Positions 45,796-54,144 of a stretch of DNA of 64,000 nucleotides are shown here, one piece after another. The stretch is from Aliidiomarina quisquiliarum (GTDB lineage: Bacteria > Pseudomonadota > Gammaproteobacteria > Enterobacterales > Alteromonadaceae), in NCBI RefSeq assembly GCF_023922585.1, contig NZ_JAMFTN010000023.1, forward strand, positions 62,001 to 126,000, read 5' to 3'. The translations under genes and the position numbers were made by a program. How positions within the stretch are numbered: position 1 is the first letter of the stretch; each line of letters opens with the position of its first letter. The notes below the pieces were generated by a model. That model was not told the origin of the DNA, ran no database searches, and was given only the letters and a program-made list of their open reading frames with translations.

Positions 45796-46803
45796 ATGAA
45801 GCGCACGCTGGTTACCCTGTTGAGTTTATTATGCTTAGTTCAGCCTATACTGGCACCGAACACCTATGCTGCCGACACCCAGTTTAACTCGGCTCAACAT
45901 AGGGCGTTTTTTCAACAGCTACAAAGCCAGCACAATATTAATAAAGCCGATGCAATAGCAATTTTGCAACATGCAAAGCTAAGCGACGACGTACTAACAG
46001 CAATATCTACACCTTGGGAAGCAAAACCGTGGTTTGAATATTACCCTATATTTTTAACTGAGCGGCGCCTAGAAGCCGGGTTAAAGTTTTGGCGTGAACA
46101 CCAAACTACGCTAGAACGGGCCGAGCGAGAATATGGTGTTCCTGCACAGATTATTGTGGCTATTATTGGCGTTGAAACCTTTTACGGTGGATACTTGGGT
46201 CGACATAAAGTGCTCGACGCTTTGTACACCCTTGCCTTTCACTACCCACCACGGGAAACATTCTTTCGTAGCGAATTAGGCCATTTCCTTGCCTTGGTAC
46301 ATGAAGAGAAACTACCCGCCACTGAATTATTAGGCTCGTATGCTGGAGCTATGGGCTTTGGCCAATTTATTTCTTCTAGTTATCGCGCCTATGCTGTTGA
46401 CTTTGACGGTGACGGCCAACGTGACTTACTTACCAATCCCGTCGACGCCATAGGTAGCGTGGCAAACTACTTTGCCAAACACCGCTGGCAAGCAGGCCAA
46501 CCTATTGCAGCACCCGCTTGGGTAAGCCGTGACACCAATGTAGACAACTTCGTTTCTAACCGTGGACAGCAACTTACGCATACAGTTGGCGAGTTATTAG
46601 ACGCCGGAATTCATTTCACCACCGAAGCAGAGCGAAACACCAAAGCGCGCTTGTTTAAATTCGACGAGCCGGCGGCCAACGCCTCTTATTGGGTGGCGCT
46701 GCCTAACTTTTATACTATTACCCGCTATAACCATAGCCCGCTTTATGCCATGGTGGTTTTTCAACTGTCTGAGCAGTTACGCCGTGGCGCACAAGGTTTC
46801 TAA
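45796..46803 (+). CDS. mltB: Lytic murein transglycosylase B
   Basis: A 335-residue GH103 enzyme that cleaves glycan strands to 1,6-anhydro ends. The signal region (1-25, ending NTYAA) lacks a clear lipobox, so it may be a soluble periplasmic enzyme rather than a lipoprotein. The catalytic glutamate lies in IIGVETFYGG (about 117-126), and YAGAMGFGQFISSSYR (about 180-195) follows. Confidence 0.93.
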   Translation: MKRTLVTLLSLLCLVQPILAPNTYAADTQFNSAQHRAFFQQLQSQHNINKADAIAILQHAKLSDDVLTAISTPWEAKPWFEYYPIFLTERRLEAGLKFWREHQTTLERAEREYGVPAQIIVAIIGVETFYGGYLGRHKVLDALYTLAFHYPPRETFFRSELGHFLALVHEEKLPATELLGSYAGAMGFGQFISSSYRAYAVDFDGDGQRDLLTNPVDAIGSVANYFAKHRWQAGQPIAAPAWVSRDTNVDNFVSNRGQQLTHTVGELLDAGIHFTTEAERNTKARLFKFDEPAANASYWVALPNFYTITRYNHSPLYAMVVFQLSEQLRRGAQGF

Positions 46804-46805
46804 TA

Positions 46806-47669
46806 ATGAAGAAGCTTCTGTGTTTAATAGCGCTTATTGGCCTTTTGAATGGTTGCAGCCAAACCCCTAGTAGCCGCTATAAAATGGCCCAAGACACTGC
46901 GCCGCAACGTTTACCTACAGCAGCAGAATTAGCTGATCCAATCCCGCGTAACGAGCCTTTTAGCCGCCAGGGAAACCGAGCGTACAGCCTATTTGGCAAG
47001 CAATATAACATTGTTGAAAACGTGCAAGGCTATTCTGAACAAGGCATAGCTTCGTGGTATGGACAAAAGTTCCATGGCCATTTAACTTCAAATGGCGAAT
47101 ATTTCGATATGTTTAATATGACCGCGGCACATAAGTCATTACCCTTACCTATTTATGTAAAAGTAACTAATTTAGACAATGGCCGCGAAGCTATTGTTCG
47201 AGTAAACGACCGCGGGCCCTTTCATCCAGGTCGTATTATCGACTTGTCGTACGCAGCAGCCTATAAACTTGGGGTAACCGCAACGGGTACTGCTAACGTG
47301 CGTATTGACGTAGTTACCCCGCCATTGAAAGATCTCGGACAAACTGTAACAACTACCCCGCAAGTTAGCGAAAGCGCCACGACCAAAGCTACAGCGCAAC
47401 TTTTTGTTCAAGTGGCCGCCACCGCAAACCGCGACAATGCAGTTCAGTTAAGTAGCCGTTTACATGATATTTATGCTTTAACTGCAACCCTTGTTGAACG
47501 TGAAGGTCTACACCGTATATTAGTAGGCCCATTTACAGAGCTTGAAGCAGCACGTTGGTTAGACACCCTGCAAGAAAACGGCTACCAAGGCGTATTTCGG
47601 GTGCAAGAAGTAATACCTATTACGACCAACCGCCTAACCAGTGGTTCAGAAAGTACCGAAGTACACTAA
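46806..47669 (+). CDS. rlpA: RlpA septal-ring lytic transglycosylase lipoprotein
   Basis: A 287-residue lipoprotein (LLNGC, Cys17). It carries a double-psi beta-barrel (about 75-165; GIASWYGQKFHGHLTSNGE and RVNDRGPFHPGRIIDLSYAA) and a C-terminal SPOR domain (about 198-270) that binds denuded glycan at the septum. The catalytic glutamate (in SNGEYFDM) and aspartate (in VNDRGP) are present, so it is likely active on naked glycan strands as in Pseudomonas. Confidence 0.94.
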   Translation: MKKLLCLIALIGLLNGCSQTPSSRYKMAQDTAPQRLPTAAELADPIPRNEPFSRQGNRAYSLFGKQYNIVENVQGYSEQGIASWYGQKFHGHLTSNGEYFDMFNMTAAHKSLPLPIYVKVTNLDNGREAIVRVNDRGPFHPGRIIDLSYAAAYKLGVTATGTANVRIDVVTPPLKDLGQTVTTTPQVSESATTKATAQLFVQVAATANRDNAVQLSSRLHDIYALTATLVEREGLHRILVGPFTELEAARWLDTLQENGYQGVFRVQEVIPITTNRLTSGSESTEVH

Positions 47670-47674
47670 TTTTC

Positions 47675-47683
47675 TGCTATAAT
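47675..47683 (+). promoter_or_regulatory. Extended -10 promoter ahead of dacA
   Basis: TGCTATAAT is a perfect extended -10 element in the short gap after rlpA. A GC-rich stretch (CGGCGGC) follows, and the -35 region is poor, as is usual for extended -10 promoters. It would start a transcript near 47690 for dacA and the genes after it. Confidence 0.55.
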
Positions 47684-47730
47684 CGGCGGCAAAATAAGTG
47701 CATTTTTGAGCTTGTTAACACACATTAACT

Positions 47731-48915
47731 ATGAAGAGAGTTCTCCGACAGATGAACAATATACGTCGAAAGTCTTTACTTAGTGTCAGCACCCTTGCGG
47801 TCGGCCTTTTTTCTTTTACCGCAGCTGCCATTGTTCCCCCTTCCCCTACCATTAATGCACGTAGTTATGTGCTGATGGACTACACAACGGGCCAAATTAT
47901 TGCATCTAGTGGCGAGCACGACCAACACGGGCCAGCCAGCTTAACCAAAATTATGACCAATTTTATTATTGGTAAAGAGTTAGAGCGCGGCAGTATTAGC
48001 CTTGACGATGAAGTAACCGTAAGTGAACGGGCTTGGGCACGAAATTTCCCTGGCTCGTCGTTAATGTTTATTGAAGTTGGTAAGCAAGTGAAAGTAGCCG
48101 ACTTGCAACGGGGTATTGTGGTGTCATCGGGTAACGACGCTTCTGTTGCCATGGCCGAGCACATTGCCGGTAGTGAAGACGCTTTTGCCGACTTAATGAA
48201 TACTCACGCTCAACGTCTGGGTATGACCAATACCTTTTTTACCAACCCCCATGGTTTACCTGCGCCAGAACAAGTAACTACTTCGTATGATATGGCATTA
48301 CTTACCCAAGCACTTATTCGTGAACTACCCGACGCTTATGCCCTGCACAGCGAGCGCGAATTTACCTACAACGACATTCGGCAATATAACCGCAACTCGT
48401 TACTTTGGGACCGCAGCTTAAACGTTGATGGCGTTAAAACCGGCCATACGGCAGAATCTGGTTACAGCTTAATTACCTCTGCTACCGATCAAGACACGCG
48501 CTTAATTACCGTGGTAATGGGTGCAGACAGCGAACGCTCGCGGGCTACTGAGTCGAAGAAACTATTGAATTATGGTTTTCGTTATTACGAAACGATTACC
48601 GCCTATGAAGCGGGTGAAAGCTTTGTTACCCAACGAATTTGGGGCGGCAGCCGCGACGACATTCAACTTGGCGTAAAAGACGCTGTGGTAGTGACTTTAC
48701 CTCGTGATCAGCGCCAACATTTAGAAGCTAACTTCGTTCTCGATCGCCCCCTTGAAGCTCCGCTTGCCCAAGGCGAAGTTATAGGCACGGTTTATTTAAC
48801 TCTGCAAGGCGAAGACATTGCCAGTTTCCCTTTGGTAAGCCTACATGCAGTCGAACGCGGTGGATTTATAAAACGCATTATAGACAGCCTTAAACAGAGA
48901 TTTAGCGACGAATGA
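47731..48915 (+). CDS. dacA: D-alanyl-D-alanine carboxypeptidase (PBP5/6 type)
   Basis: A 394-residue periplasmic enzyme that trims the terminal D-Ala from peptidoglycan stem peptides. A signal peptide ends near AAA (31-33). The serine-protease-like motifs are S70-xx-K73 (ASLTKIMT), SSGNDAS (about 131-137) and VKTGHTAESG (about 234-243). A C-terminal amphipathic helix (FIKRIIDSLKQRF) should hold it at the inner membrane. The ATG at 47752 is an alternative start with a better-placed AAGAGAG upstream. Its end overlaps the dat gene by 4 bases. Confidence 0.95.
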   Translation: MKRVLRQMNNIRRKSLLSVSTLAVGLFSFTAAAIVPPSPTINARSYVLMDYTTGQIIASSGEHDQHGPASLTKIMTNFIIGKELERGSISLDDEVTVSERAWARNFPGSSLMFIEVGKQVKVADLQRGIVVSSGNDASVAMAEHIAGSEDAFADLMNTHAQRLGMTNTFFTNPHGLPAPEQVTTSYDMALLTQALIRELPDAYALHSEREFTYNDIRQYNRNSLLWDRSLNVDGVKTGHTAESGYSLITSATDQDTRLITVVMGADSERSRATESKKLLNYGFRYYETITAYEAGESFVTQRIWGGSRDDIQLGVKDAVVVTLPRDQRQHLEANFVLDRPLEAPLAQGEVIGTVYLTLQGEDIASFPLVSLHAVERGGFIKRIIDSLKQRFSDE

Positions 48916-49778
48916 GCCATGTATTTATAAACGGCCAATGGTACCGACCTGAAGAGGCGGTTATATCAGTTTTTGATCGGGGCTTTCTGTTTGCCGATGG
49001 TGTTTACGAGGTAGTGCCTTTTTATGCGGGCCACGCCTTATTATTTAATGACCATCTAGACCGCTTAGACCGTTCATTAGGTGAAGTTGGCATTAGCAAC
49101 CCTTACCCCCGTGATCAATGGCTAAGTATTTGCCAAACCTTAGCCGAGTCCTTAACCGACGCCAACGCGGTGGTTTACATTCAAGTAACCCGTGGCGCTG
49201 AATTTCCACGCCAACACTTACCAAGTACAGAAATTGAACCTACAGTTATGGCCACTGCCAGCCATTGGGCACCACCTACTGCCACGTCGGAGCCAGTACG
49301 GGTTGAGCTAATGGAAGATATTCGCTGGTTACGCTGTGACATTAAAAGTGTCAGCTTGCTGGGTAATATTATGCTAAAGCGTGAAGCAGATAAGCTTGGC
49401 GCCTTCGAGCCTATTTTACATCGGGCTGGTCGTATTACTGAAGGGGCTAGCTGCAATTACTTTATTGTTAAAAATAACGTGCTGTATACCCCCCCGGCAG
49501 ATCAACTTATTTTAGCGGGTATTACTCGAGACTGGATTCTTACCTTAGCCGAAGAAGCCGCTATTGAAGTACAGGAAGACGCTTTCTCAATTCAAGAGTT
49601 AATGGACGCCGACGAATGTTTTTTGTCGAGCTCCACTCGTGAAATTCAGCCCGTTGGCTTTATTGGTGACCAGCCAATTAACAATGGTAAAACAGGGCCG
49701 ATAACACAGCAGCTGGCTGAACTATTTCGTTCAAACCGACCCCATGTAACACATCAAATCGTAAAAGAGCACCGCTAA
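48912..49778 (+). CDS. dat: D-amino-acid aminotransferase (class IV PLP)
   Basis: A 288-residue fold-type IV PLP enzyme. The catalytic lysine is Lys145 in [18 protein letters not shown], the same number as in Bacillus D-amino-acid transaminase. [15 protein letters not shown] (about 21-35) and the RITEGASCN (about 174-182) phosphate-binding segment are typical. It should interconvert D-alanine and D-glutamate through their keto acids. Its ATGA overlap with dacA, which releases D-alanine, suggests a link to D-Ala recycling. A 4-amino-4-deoxychorismate lyase is less likely given the lysine context. Confidence 0.85.
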   Translation: MSHVFINGQWYRPEEAVISVFDRGFLFADGVYEVVPFYAGHALLFNDHLDRLDRSLGEVGISNPYPRDQWLSICQTLAESLTDANAVVYIQVTRGAEFPRQHLPSTEIEPTVMATASHWAPPTATSEPVRVELMEDIRWLRCDIKSVSLLGNIMLKREADKLGAFEPILHRAGRITEGASCNYFIVKNNVLYTPPADQLILAGITRDWILTLAEEAAIEVQEDAFSIQELMDADECFLSSSTREIQPVGFIGDQPINNGKTGPITQQLAELFRSNRPHVTHQIVKEHR

Positions 49779-50041
49779 TGGACACTAAATTCGACCAGTA
49801 TCTCGAGTTTCCCTGTGACTTTACTTATAAAATAGTTGCTACGGCTCGGCCCACACTACCTGACGAAGTTGTGCAAGTAGTGCAGCAACACGCACCTGGC
49901 GATTATGCCCCAACCACACGTGCTTCAACAAAAGGTACCTATCACTCTGTAAGTATTTGTGTACGCGTTGAAAGCAAAGAGCATATCGAAACCCTTTATA
50001 AAAGTTTAGCCGCAATTGAAGGTGTACGACGCGTACTGTAA
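49778..50041 (+). CDS. ybeD: YbeD/DUF493 small regulatory protein
   Basis: An 87-residue ACT-like protein of the DUF493 family ([17 protein letters not shown] near the start, SKGTYHS-like [10 protein letters not shown] in the middle). It sits between dacA and lipB in most gammaproteobacteria. Its function is uncertain. The ATG overlaps the dat stop by one base. Confidence 0.93.
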   Translation: MDTKFDQYLEFPCDFTYKIVATARPTLPDEVVQVVQQHAPGDYAPTTRASTKGTYHSVSICVRVESKEHIETLYKSLAAIEGVRRVL

Positions 50042-50083
50042 TGCCCTTACAAACGGCCGGGTGTTGTTCTGTTATTGAAAGAG

Positions 50084-50089
50084 TATAAT
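50084..50089 (+). promoter_or_regulatory. TATAAT element directly before lipB
   Basis: A perfect -10 hexamer ends only 6 bases before the lipB ATG, so transcription from it would begin at or next to the A of the start codon. The -35 region is weak (GTGTTG at 50061-50066 with a 17-base spacer). Confidence 0.4.
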
Positions 50090-50095
50090 TAACCC

Positions 50096-50758
50096 ATGGA
50101 AAAATTAATTATTCGCCAACTTGGCTGTGCTGACTATGTACCTGTGTGGGAAGCTATGCAGGCCTTTACCGATCAGCGCAGCGAACAAACTGCCGACGAG
50201 CTATGGGTGGTAGAACATCCGCCCGTATTTACCCAAGGCCAAGCGGGCAAAGCAGAGCATTTACTTGCGCCGGGCAATATTCCGGTGGTGCCTGTCGACC
50301 GCGGTGGCCAGGTTACTTACCATGGCCCCGGCCAATTGGTAGCTTATTTTTTGGTTAACATTCGGCGGAAAAAAATTGGTGTGCGTGGTTTAGTCAATGC
50401 GATTGAAAACACTGTTGTAGCAAGTTTAGCTGAATATGGTGTTGAATCGGCACCTCGGCCCGACGCCCCAGGGGTATACATTGGCGAACAAAAAGTATGC
50501 TCATTAGGTTTACGCATACGCCGTGGGTGTTCATTCCACGGTTTAGCCTTAAACGTAAATATGGATTTAAGCCCATTTCTGCGTATTAACCCTTGTGGTT
50601 ACGCGGGCATGGTTATGACGCAAACAGCTGATCACAACGGTCCTAAAACCGTTGCAGAGGCTGCTTCATTAATTACCAAACACTTCGCCGCTAACATGCA
50701 CTATGCAGAAGTGGCAACAGCAACGGGATTAGCAAACAATTATGTCCAAGCCAGTTAG
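50096..50758 (+). CDS. lipB: Octanoyltransferase LipB
   Basis: A 220-residue enzyme that moves octanoate from acyl carrier protein to lipoyl domains. [12 protein letters not shown] (about 69-80), the lysine in [15 protein letters not shown] (about 129-143) and the catalytic cysteine in NPCGYAGM (about 163-170) are intact. The start aligns with E. coli LipB, but no usual ribosome binding site precedes it. It overlaps lipA by 17 bases. Confidence 0.97.
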   Translation: MEKLIIRQLGCADYVPVWEAMQAFTDQRSEQTADELWVVEHPPVFTQGQAGKAEHLLAPGNIPVVPVDRGGQVTYHGPGQLVAYFLVNIRRKKIGVRGLVNAIENTVVASLAEYGVESAPRPDAPGVYIGEQKVCSLGLRIRRGCSFHGLALNVNMDLSPFLRINPCGYAGMVMTQTADHNGPKTVAEAASLITKHFAANMHYAEVATATGLANNYVQAS

Positions 50759-51707
50759 AATAGAACCAGGAGTAAAGCTCCGCGACGCAGACAAAATGGC
50801 ACTTATTCCTATACAAGTGGTACCTACTGAGCGGGCAGACATGTTACGTAAGCCCGAATGGCTGAAGGTACGCTTACCAGCCAATACCGAGCGCATTGAT
50901 CATATTAAGAAAGCTATGCGTAAACACGGTTTACATTCTGTATGTGAAGAAGCCTCTTGCCCCAATTTACCCGAGTGTTTTAACCATGGCACCGCTACTT
51001 TTATGATTCTTGGCGCCATTTGTACCCGCCGTTGCCCCTTCTGCAATGTGGCTCATGGGCGGCCGTTACCCGTTGATCCTAATGAAGCCATTAAGCTAGG
51101 CGAAACCATTGCCGATATGGGCGTAAATTATGTGGTGGTTACTTCCGTTGACCGGGATGATTTACGCGACGGTGGAGCACAGCACTTTGCCGACTGTATT
51201 CGTGAAATTCGCGCCCGTACACCAGACATTAAAGTAGAAGTATTAGTACCCGACTTCCGTGGCCGCATGGACGTTGCACTAGATATTCTTGAAGCGGAAG
51301 CGCCTGATGTATTTAACCACAACCTGGAAACTGCGCCGCGTTTATACCGTGCTGCCCGCCCTGGTGCCAGTTACCAATGGTCACTCGACTTACTTAAAAA
51401 GTACAAAGAGCGCCGCCCCGACGTACGCACAAAGTCGGGTTTAATGGTTGGCTTAGGGGAAACGAACGAAGAAATATTAGAGGTCATGGCCGATTTACGC
51501 CGCCATAACGTCGATATGCTCACTATTGGCCAGTACTTACAACCTAGCCGCCACCACTTAGCAGTGAAACGCTATGTTACCCCCGAAGAATTCGCCATGT
51601 TTAAGCGCGAAGCCGACAAAATGGGCTTTACTCAAGCCGCTTCAGGCCCTTTAGTGCGTTCTTCTTACCACGCCGACCTACAGGCTGCTGGGGTAGAAGT
51701 GAAGTAA
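50742..51707 (+). CDS. lipA: Lipoyl synthase LipA
   Basis: A 321-residue radical-SAM enzyme that inserts two sulfurs into octanoyl groups. The auxiliary cluster motif [12 protein letters not shown] (about 68-79), the SAM motif CTRRCPFC (about 94-101) and the C-terminal RSSYHAD serine are all present. Completes the lipB-lipA pair and is followed by a terminator. Confidence 0.98.
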   Translation: MSKPVRIEPGVKLRDADKMALIPIQVVPTERADMLRKPEWLKVRLPANTERIDHIKKAMRKHGLHSVCEEASCPNLPECFNHGTATFMILGAICTRRCPFCNVAHGRPLPVDPNEAIKLGETIADMGVNYVVVTSVDRDDLRDGGAQHFADCIREIRARTPDIKVEVLVPDFRGRMDVALDILEAEAPDVFNHNLETAPRLYRAARPGASYQWSLDLLKKYKERRPDVRTKSGLMVGLGETNEEILEVMADLRRHNVDMLTIGQYLQPSRHHLAVKRYVTPEEFAMFKREADKMGFTQAASGPLVRSSYHADLQAAGVEVK

Positions 51708-51727
51708 TTGGTATAATATTTGAATAA

Positions 51728-51755
51728 CATAACGGCTCCTAAGGGAGCCGTTATG
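51728..51755. terminator. Terminator after lipA
   Basis: CATAACGGCTCC (51728-51739) and GGAGCCGTTATG (51744-51755) form a perfect 12-base stem with a TAAG loop. The T-run after it is short (TTTATAT). The hairpin lies between convergent genes and may serve both strands. Confidence 0.75.
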
Positions 51756-51780
51756 TTTATATAAACCTTAAGCTAAGCCT

Positions 51781-53055
51781 TTAGCGGTTGGCCATTTCTT
51801 CTGCCATCCACTGTAAATACAAGTCGGGCACATAGCTTACCTCGTGCTGCTCCATAAAGGTCACTGCCTGTACCGGCTTCCACGCCTGTAGTCGAGTAGC
51901 TTGGCAAGTGGCGGTGGTATATAACCCTATTTTACCGGGTTCGCTCGAGCCCAGGCGGAAATAGGTTCCTGCTCCAATCGCAACTGGTAAGGCTATCGCC
52001 GTAGTAAGTTGCTCACGCCAGGGTAACCTTTCGCGCAGTTGCTCCACTGCGGTAACACTTAGTATACGGGGCTCGGCTAAAACTATGTTGCGGGCCTTAA
52101 AATTGTAATCTCCCGAGCAAAAGCGCTGAGCTAGCTCATGTGCCATTGGGTACTCATCGGCCAACCCTAGCGCATGACCTAATTCATGTAGCAATACTTG
52201 CCAACTAGCGTGTTCATTAAGATAAACCTTGCCATTACGTGTGTTGGCGCTACCTTGCTCTGTTACAATAATGGTAATCGCTTGCCCGCTCGGCAGCCTA
52301 CTAGTGCTACAAAATGCTCTGCCAGACTCTGCCTCACAATGACTGTCCGGCAATAAAGCCTGTTGGCTAGCACACAAGCGATAGCCCCGCCCCAACAAAA
52401 ACTCATCAAGCGCATTTAACCAGCGCAAAACAGAACGAATAGCTTGCCTACGCTGAGTGCTAAAGGCCAAATTAAAATCACACTGAGTGGGTATTCTGCG
52501 CAGCACATCGTCGCCGGCTAGCAACGGTTGCCAATAACTGTGGTTTGTACTTTTTGCTGTGTAAGCTAAGGCCCGCCAATGGGGTAAAGTCGGCAACGAG
52601 TTATGCTGGAATAAAAGCAACTGAGCCAATAAATGCCTACTTTGACTATTTAGTTTTTGCCAAGGCCAGCTGGCAAGTAATTGTAATTCACTTGCTGTTA
52701 ATGCCCTACCCTCTTGGTGCCATAAAAACACCTGAGCATTCATACTACCTTGCTGGGCAGCTTTGCTATACCACTGTCGCTCGTTTTGCGGGTACCACTG
52801 TAGTAGCTGGCTTAAAGCGTTTTCATTGCCATTGTCTAAAGCCCGTTGTGCCCACAATAAAGCTGCAGAATCTTGTTTGCGGTGCTTATAGGCTTGTGCC
52901 AACAGCAGCATAGCATCATTGTAACCTTGCTTGGCTGCGTGCTGAATAACAAACAACGAACTGCCTGTATGCGCCCTAGGCGTGCTCGCGGCCAGCAGCA
53001 CTAACACTAAGCAGCAAATAGCAATAAGGCCTAGGGTTGGCCTTAGTGTTGCCAC
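51781..53055 (-). CDS. Predicted exported zinc peptidase with Sel1-like repeats
   Basis: A 424-residue protein I cannot assign to a named family. An N-terminal hydrophobic segment (about 8-23) suggests export or anchoring. Residues about 32-110 look like Sel1/TPR-type helical repeats (AAKQGYNDAMLLLAQAYKHR; AAQQGSMNAQVFLW). The C-terminal half contains HELGHALGLADEY (290-302), an HExxHxxGxxD zinc signature like that of metzincins and M64 peptidases. His290, His294 and Asp300 are likely ligands and Glu291 the base. Cysteines at about 192, 228, 240 and 249 may form disulfides. It ends the nlpI transcript, 6 bases after nlpI, hinting at an envelope role. Confidence 0.72.
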   Translation of the reverse strand: MATLRPTLGLIAICCLVLVLLAASTPRAHTGSSLFVIQHAAKQGYNDAMLLLAQAYKHRKQDSAALLWAQRALDNGNENALSQLLQWYPQNERQWYSKAAQQGSMNAQVFLWHQEGRALTASELQLLASWPWQKLNSQSRHLLAQLLLFQHNSLPTLPHWRALAYTAKSTNHSYWQPLLAGDDVLRRIPTQCDFNLAFSTQRRQAIRSVLRWLNALDEFLLGRGYRLCASQQALLPDSHCEAESGRAFCSTSRLPSGQAITIIVTEQGSANTRNGKVYLNEHASWQVLLHELGHALGLADEYPMAHELAQRFCSGDYNFKARNIVLAEPRILSVTAVEQLRERLPWREQLTTAIALPVAIGAGTYFRLGSSEPGKIGLYTTATCQATRLQAWKPVQAVTFMEQHEVSYVPDLYLQWMAEEMANR

Positions 53056-53061
53056 TAACGC

Positions 53062-54006
53062 TTATTCCCCAGCTGACGGAGCGCGTAAACGGAAGAGTTC
53101 GGTACGAGCCGCTCGGTACTCAATAAAAGGGTAAACATTAGTCATAATGGTTAACTTAAAGTAATTCAGGGCTGTTTCGGTGTCGCCTGCCATGGCCGCT
53201 TTTTTGCCAAGATAAAAATAGGCTTCACACAGCCGTGCAACTAGCTCTTCGTGGCTTTCAATATTATTAAATGCTCTGGCAACTAAGGTAGGCTCGTCTA
53301 CGGCTCCCGCTAAAAAGCGCACAATAGTACCGCCCCAGCTGTCGGCCGGAACAGCTTGCAATTGCTGCTGTAATTGCTCTTCGGCACGACCACTATCCAC
53401 TTCATAAGCGGCAAAATAATACCAAGCAATACGGTATGGATCGGAGGGATCTTGAAAGTAATAGTCGGCAAAGTCGTTCACGGCCAATTCATATTGGTCG
53501 TCGTAATACGATGTTAAGCCCCGATTTAAATAAACATAATCATGGTCTGGTTGCAGCTCAATAACGCTATCAAAGGCTTCATAGGCACTTACGTAATTAC
53601 CATGCTGCATGTAGTACACACCCAAATAATGCCAAGCTTCTGCCATGGCAGGAGCAATTTCGAGCGCCTGGTTCATATCTAGCATAGCCAAAGCCGGCAA
53701 GCCAAGGCCGTCGAACACAATACCCCGCCGATAATACACCAACGCACGTTGTTCTTGGCTTAGTTCACTGTTACTTAGTAACTGTGTTAGTTGCGCTGCT
53801 TCTGCTTGTCGCGCTTGCGAGGCCTGTACCGGCTCAACTAAAGCAAGTTCAGCCCGCGGGCCACGAGCAGGCTGGCTACTTGTGTCTGTGGTGGCGCTGG
53901 TGGTTTGCTTAGGCGATACCGCACAACCGGTGGCAATAAATAGCGATAATAAAATGGCAAATACTCTATACACAAAGCGCTCCGCAGAATAATTGTTAAG
54001 TTTCAT
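53062..54006 (-). CDS. nlpI: TPR lipoprotein NlpI
   Basis: A 314-residue outer-membrane lipoprotein (lipobox IATGC near residue 28) with TPR repeats (AEAWHYLGVYYMQHGNYVSA; YVYLNRGLTSYYDDQYELAV). In E. coli NlpI is an adaptor that delivers the endopeptidase MepS to the protease Prc. Like E. coli nlpI it follows pnp. I start at the ATG at 54006 (MKLNNYSAERF) so the signal peptide is at the N-terminus; the frame extends to 54093. Confidence 0.9.
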   Translation of the reverse strand: MKLNNYSAERFVYRVFAILLSLFIATGCAVSPKQTTSATTDTSSQPARGPRAELALVEPVQASQARQAEAAQLTQLLSNSELSQEQRALVYYRRGIVFDGLGLPALAMLDMNQALEIAPAMAEAWHYLGVYYMQHGNYVSAYEAFDSVIELQPDHDYVYLNRGLTSYYDDQYELAVNDFADYYFQDPSDPYRIAWYYFAAYEVDSGRAEEQLQQQLQAVPADSWGGTIVRFLAGAVDEPTLVARAFNNIESHEELVARLCEAYFYLGKKAAMAGDTETALNYFKLTIMTNVYPFIEYRAARTELFRLRAPSAGE

Positions 54007-54101
54007 TACAGCACAGCAAGAAACAAATTGCAGCACCTGAACAGCGTTGCCATGGTTAATTTTGTGCATACTTATAAAATACGTATCATTCAAATAAAGA
54101 A

Positions 54102-54121
54102 AAACCGCCCGAAGGCGGTTT
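54102..54121 (-). terminator. Terminator after pnp
   Basis: On the minus strand AAACCGCC-TTCG-GGCGGTTT is followed by TTCTTTATTTG. An 8-base GC-rich stem with a stable TTCG tetraloop and a T-rich tail fits an intrinsic terminator separating pnp from nlpI. Confidence 0.88.
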
Positions 54122-54144
54122 GAACATACTTTGGAACAACTGGT

